DNA of 64,000 bases, taken from the NCBI RefSeq assembly GCF_050496765.1, contig NZ_JBNWEO010000007.1, positions 247,972 to 311,971 of the forward strand, written 5' to 3'. The notes under the pieces are model-generated. The model had not been told where the DNA came from. It saw only the letters and a program-made list of their open reading frames with translations, and searched no databases. Made by a program: the position numbers and the translations under genes. Below, in pieces: positions 60,775-64,000 of the stretch. The stretch comes from JAEVLT01 sp050496765. GTDB taxonomy: Bacteria > Bacillota > Bacilli > Bacillales > Cytobacillaceae. How positions within the stretch are numbered: position 1 is the first letter of the stretch; each line of letters starts with the position of its first letter.

Positions 60775-61643
60775 TTTTCTTCATTATAAACCATCGATGA
60801 TCCAGCTTCTAAACCTTCTAAATTTTCAACTGTGATAGAATATTTTTCAAAAGATCTCGGTTCGTCAATTTTAGATTCGATCTTTATAGAACGATGAGCT
60901 TTTGCCATGAGTATTGTCCAAGTTTCGAATTATGTTCCCACCAAAATACCTTGTGAACTTCCATACTTCCATCTGGTTGGCGGCACAATGTATCATTTTC
61001 AAAAAGTGTAACAAGAGCTTGTTTCATTTTTTCTGCATTTTCATTTGTAAAGCCTGTTTTTTCAGCAAATGCGTCAATACTACCTAAAACATATAACCCA
61101 AAATCCACACGATGTTTCATCCCCATTGTATCTGATCCTTTTTCTTTCCCAGGCTCGGAATTTACACTTTTCGTTATTTGCATACTGGTAAATCAATTGG
61201 ATTAATACTGGTTGCAGTATGGATAGAAACCGGTCCCTCACACCAACCGAAACTCCACTTCCACTACCAGCAGCTTTAAAAGCAAAAACCTGTCCAAAAC
61301 TTCTTACATCTATCCATTCATTACAAGCAACTGTAGCAAATTCATCACTGGAGGAATTTTTTCGATTTTAATATTTTTAATAATTCCGGGTTTGCTTCAG
61401 CTTTCTTTAAGCTTTTAAATCTTATATTTCCGTCATTTGATTGCACAAAAATAGATTCCCCCAGATCTTGCAAACGATTTCTGATTTTTCGTTTAATTGC
61501 AACATCTGAAATTTCACCATGGCCATCATAATTTTGCCTTGGACGGTTACCATTGAGCGGATCTCCATTTGGATTTGCTTTTGTTACAGACAATACTACA
61601 GCAAAGTCAACTTTGTGGTATCCCTAAAATTGTCATTTTCCAT
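60771..61643 (-). pseudogene. cas7: cas7 / csd2 (type I-C backbone subunit), several frameshifts
   Basis: Cas7 forms the crRNA-coating backbone of Cascade. Readable parts in order: MENDNFRDTTKVDFAVVLSV, TKANPNGDPLNGNRPR (the GDPL family signature), GHGEISDVAIKRKIRNRLQD, then after shifts FATVACNEWIDVRSFGQVFA, AGSGSGVSVGVRG, SIHTATSINPID, MQITKSVNSEPGKEKGSDTM, HRVDFGLYVLG and EPRSFEKYSITVENLEGLEA. Total span 873 nt matches a normal 290-residue protein. At least four small indels (near 61345, 61235, 61185 and 60915). ATG 61643 follows GGAGAA. Confidence 0.85.
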
Positions 61644-61660
61644 TTCTCCTTTTTACTATT

Positions 61661-63514
61661 TTATATTTTCTTTTTCTGATATAATTCATGTCGCTGACTA
61701 TAATTTGAATAAATATTTTCCTGACAATGGTTTATTATTAAAATCCGCATAATTAATTTTGTAGTTAATCCATCAATAAGGCTGGATAAATATCGAGCTT
61801 TTGTACCTAATCTCGCTTGGTATGGCTGCAGACCTTCCTGAATCGTTTTCCATGTTCTTGCAGGATTTTTTGAAAAAGAGTTCATATATCGAATTGCATC
61901 GCTTGAACGGTTTTCTTCAGACCCTAATGTCTTTTCCAATACATCTGCAATCGCTAATAACCGGCCAAATAAATAATCCCGTTCATTATTTTCTGTATCC
62001 AATGTCACATTGTACCCCTCCTTTTTATTAACCAATGCACAAGTGATACTTAACGTTTTTTCCCATTCCCATTTCTCCATTGATACAGGATTTGAGGAAC
62101 GATTAATTGCGCTTTTAACAATGTCTAAAGGAATTTCCTTATTATCAGTAATACAAGGAAGCATACGCTCCATTAGTCCTTTCACAATTTTCTCGTTGGC
62201 TTTAGGTCCATAGGCTGCAAAAGCTATGTCTTTTGTTGCTCGTGCTCCAAAACTGGGCATAGTCACCCATTCTTCCTTTCGGTAACGGTGAAGCCATGCA
62301 CACGTTGAATGCCAGCTTTTTAGCCGATCCAAATAAAGCTTTTTATACATATTCCGGTAGTACAGTACGGCCATCCGTCCGGTAGTTGCAGAATCAAGAA
62401 TCAATATATTTACTACTGATTTCGTTGATAAATCATTCTTATAACCATCCAGTGCCTTCGCAATTTCTCTCGCGAATTCCTGATTGGTATAATCTCCATG
62501 TTTTTCAATCGGTACAGGATCAATAGCAAAGTATATCTTCGGTCACATCAGGAATATTAAGGTCATCATTCCCCCATACAAGCAAAAACTCGCTGATCAA
62601 TGGTTTTACCTTGACGATTGATCAGCCATTTCAAGGCATTATGAGCTTTCTGTGATACCTCATAACTTATGCTTGCCACTTGATTGCTTTTATTAAAGCG
62701 ACCCCAAACGTAAAACCGCTTGTATCATTGGCTGAAATGAGCTTTGCTTTGTCAGCAGCATTACGTATTTTATTGGCGTGTTTATCCGTGCTAGGCATAA
62801 AATTTCCCGTCACATAGCAAAGATCCGCGGCACCTAATAAAGAATCCTCTGATAAAATCGAATAAAAGAATCGTACAATTCTGATCTTTCCAAACATCTG
62901 TTAAAAGTTTTTGAGAAGAATAAACATTAAATCGTATAAATGCACTGTTCCTGCCCTCCAGTAACAACTGAAAAAATCTGGTCTCTCCTTATAAAGGATT
63001 TCGTACTTCTTATCCCACCCTCTTTCAATTAAATGCCCCTTCTCATCGAGAGAGGACCTTCGCGTCAACCAAATCTTTAATCAAAGTTTTCTTGTAGATA
63101 AATAGTTATAGATACTTTTCACTTTTGATACTGCATATGGCGATTCTGCCCACTCTTTTAGTTGTGCTATATAGTATGTAAAGGGTTCCTCTTTTTTTAT
63201 TTTGCCACCATATGCAACGAAATCACCTGCTACATAGCTTAACTTATCATGAAGCGGGTAAGGGGCAATTTTGGATCCGGCACGATTTGCGGATTCTTCC
63301 GTACATGGAATTAATGTGTTCATTTCATCTTTATCTATCACTCTTGCAGAATGGAAAGCGCCATCTTCTGTAATATCTACCTCAATATGTGCATTTTGTG
63401 TTGTATGGGCAATTGGCAAAAGTGTAAATTCCCGGTCATTCGATTTCTTTTCTACTACTCAACTTGATCCAAATTTGATTCGTATGTTTCATATAAGTTC
63501 AATAGCCAGCTGAT
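61661..63514 (-). pseudogene. cas8c: cas8c / csd1 (type I-C large subunit), start codon lost and frameshifts
   Basis: Cas8c recognises PAM and starts target unwinding. The N-terminus SWLLNLYETYESNLDQV, then VVEKKSNDREFTLLPIAHTT, HIEVDITEDGAFHSA, PYPLHDKLSYVAGDF and YGGKIKKEEPF are typical Csd1. Middle parts are broken; from 62404 a long frame encodes AVLYYRNMYKKLYLDRL, TMPSFGARATKDIAFAAYG, DYLFGRLLAIADVLE and ARYLSSLIDG. The end reads FNNKPLSGKYLF and YSQRHELYQKKK in different frames. The expected start ATGAGCTGG reads ATCAGCTGG at 63512-63514. Confidence 0.85.
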
Positions 63515-64000
63515 TTCTTATTCCCTCCCTCCTCTAATTGACTGAATAGCTCATCCGCTGACTGGATATTTGTAAAACTCTTTGGATACATTTCTGTAAT
63601 TTTCTTATTTGAGTACATTGGTCAGGACGCGGAAACTTGATAATTCCCTTTTTCATCACAGGATTCCAGAGGGCGAACTTCCATTTCATTTTTTCCAGTT
63701 TCATCAGGATAGTTAATCCCATGTATCATCGTTCCATAATGGATTTCACCTATGCATAAAAACCTTCACCCTCACCAAACACACGGTTCCACATATGCTT
63801 GACATTCCCTTGTGCCTAAGAAATATCCCTTCTCCCTCCAGCTTGGAGAGATCGTTTAAGGATGTTATGATGTTTATTCTCGTTTCGATCAAATGACATG
63901 TCTGGTCGATAAGGGTTAAACAGAAAATGGGCACGTACTTGATAGCGAACATCTTTTAGGTATGTATAGTTGGCAAGCGTATTTCCTCCGCCATATTCAA
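63511..64000 (-). pseudogene. cas5: cas5 (type I-C, Cas5c/d), frameshifted, cut by window end
   Basis: Cas5c is the endonuclease that processes pre-crRNA in type I-C systems. From the window edge: EYGGGNTLANYTYLKDVRYQ, VRAHFLFNPYRPDMSFDRNE, NKHHNILKRSLQAGGRRDIF with the catalytic Lys-His pair kept, RECQAYVEPCVFGEGEGFY, then after shifts HGINYPDETGKNEMEVR, MYPKSFTNIQSADELFSQLE. Several small indels break it. The inferred native stop TGA overlapped the cas8c ATG; it now reads TCA. The 5' third and cas3 lie beyond the window. Confidence 0.85.

Overview
The window looks like chromosomal DNA of a low-GC, spore-forming member of the Bacillaceae. The pointers are a KinB-like sporulation-type kinase, a GltT-type symporter, a YtrA-type GntR/ABC operon, UppP, a MalL-type glucosidase, strong AGGAGG ribosome binding sites, many GTG/TTG starts and a TnrA/GlnR box. 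The genus cannot be fixed from the sequence alone. No rRNA or tRNA gene was seen.

Layout. 0-0.65 kb: frameshifted Uma2-family nuclease. 0.7-9 kb: KinB-like kinase, two small membrane proteins, GltT, a hotdog thioesterase, an ArsR/DUF2087 regulator with its MFS exporter and two palindromic sites, a cupin protein and an orphan MNT nucleotidyltransferase. 8.5-12.3 kb: ytrA-like GntR regulator, ABC ATPase, ABC permease and an ECF sigma factor in one operon. 12.7-17.6 kb: TPR protein, DUF2157 + GDYXXLXY pair, acyl-CoA ligase. 17.6-19.5 kb: a 5'-truncated PHP phosphatase gene abutting about 22 tandem 52-bp units. 19.7-30.8 kb: chemoreceptor, IS630 copy 1, AmtB behind a TnrA/GlnR box, UppP, EAL protein, Mta-like MerR regulator with a 19-bp-spacer promoter, membrane proteins, methyltransferase, DMT exporter. 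31-34.3 kb: class V aminotransferase, alpha/beta hydrolase, arginase-fold protein. 34.8-45.7 kb: an alpha-glucoside island with a MalL-type glucosidase, a thuA remnant, a YesM/YesN-like two-component system whose regulator is split by an IS110 element, and two sugar permeases plus a binding protein without an ATPase. 45.8-46.8 kb: about 20 tandem 52-bp units. 46.9-51.9 kb: Nnr repair enzyme, a predicted haem-binding membrane protein, a 3D-domain secreted protein and a POT peptide transporter. 52.2-53.5 kb: IS630 copy 2, apparently identical to copy 1. 53.7-64 kb: type I-C CRISPR-Cas, with 73 repeat units followed on the minus strand by cas2, cas1, cas4, cas7, cas8c and cas5; cas3 would lie beyond the window.

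How the parts work together. The ArsR/DUF2087 protein probably controls itself and the exporter through similar AT-rich palindromes. The sugar island was probably one regulon (sensor, regulator, transporter, glucosidase, ThuA), now damaged by IS110 and by loss of thuA. In the CRISPR locus the repeats are essentially perfect up to about 57.2 kb. From there to the window end both the repeats and every cas gene carry small indels, although cas motifs remain readable after single-base corrections. That fits uncorrected sequence errors or very recent decay better than old decay.

Most unusual: (1) three unlinked intergenic arrays share a 52-bp period and a common GGGC...GACC hairpin frame although their sequences differ; (2) several other intergenic gaps carry short words (CGGATAA, TAGGCGGAA, TTATCCG) phased at 21 bp; (3) one CRISPR spacer is itself made of 26 nt of CRISPR repeat; (4) three spacer pairs are the same protospacer taken up twice, one pair anchored at the PAM side but differing in length; (5) an IS110 element with a long structured 5' non-coding end, a bridge-RNA candidate, sits inside a response-regulator gene.
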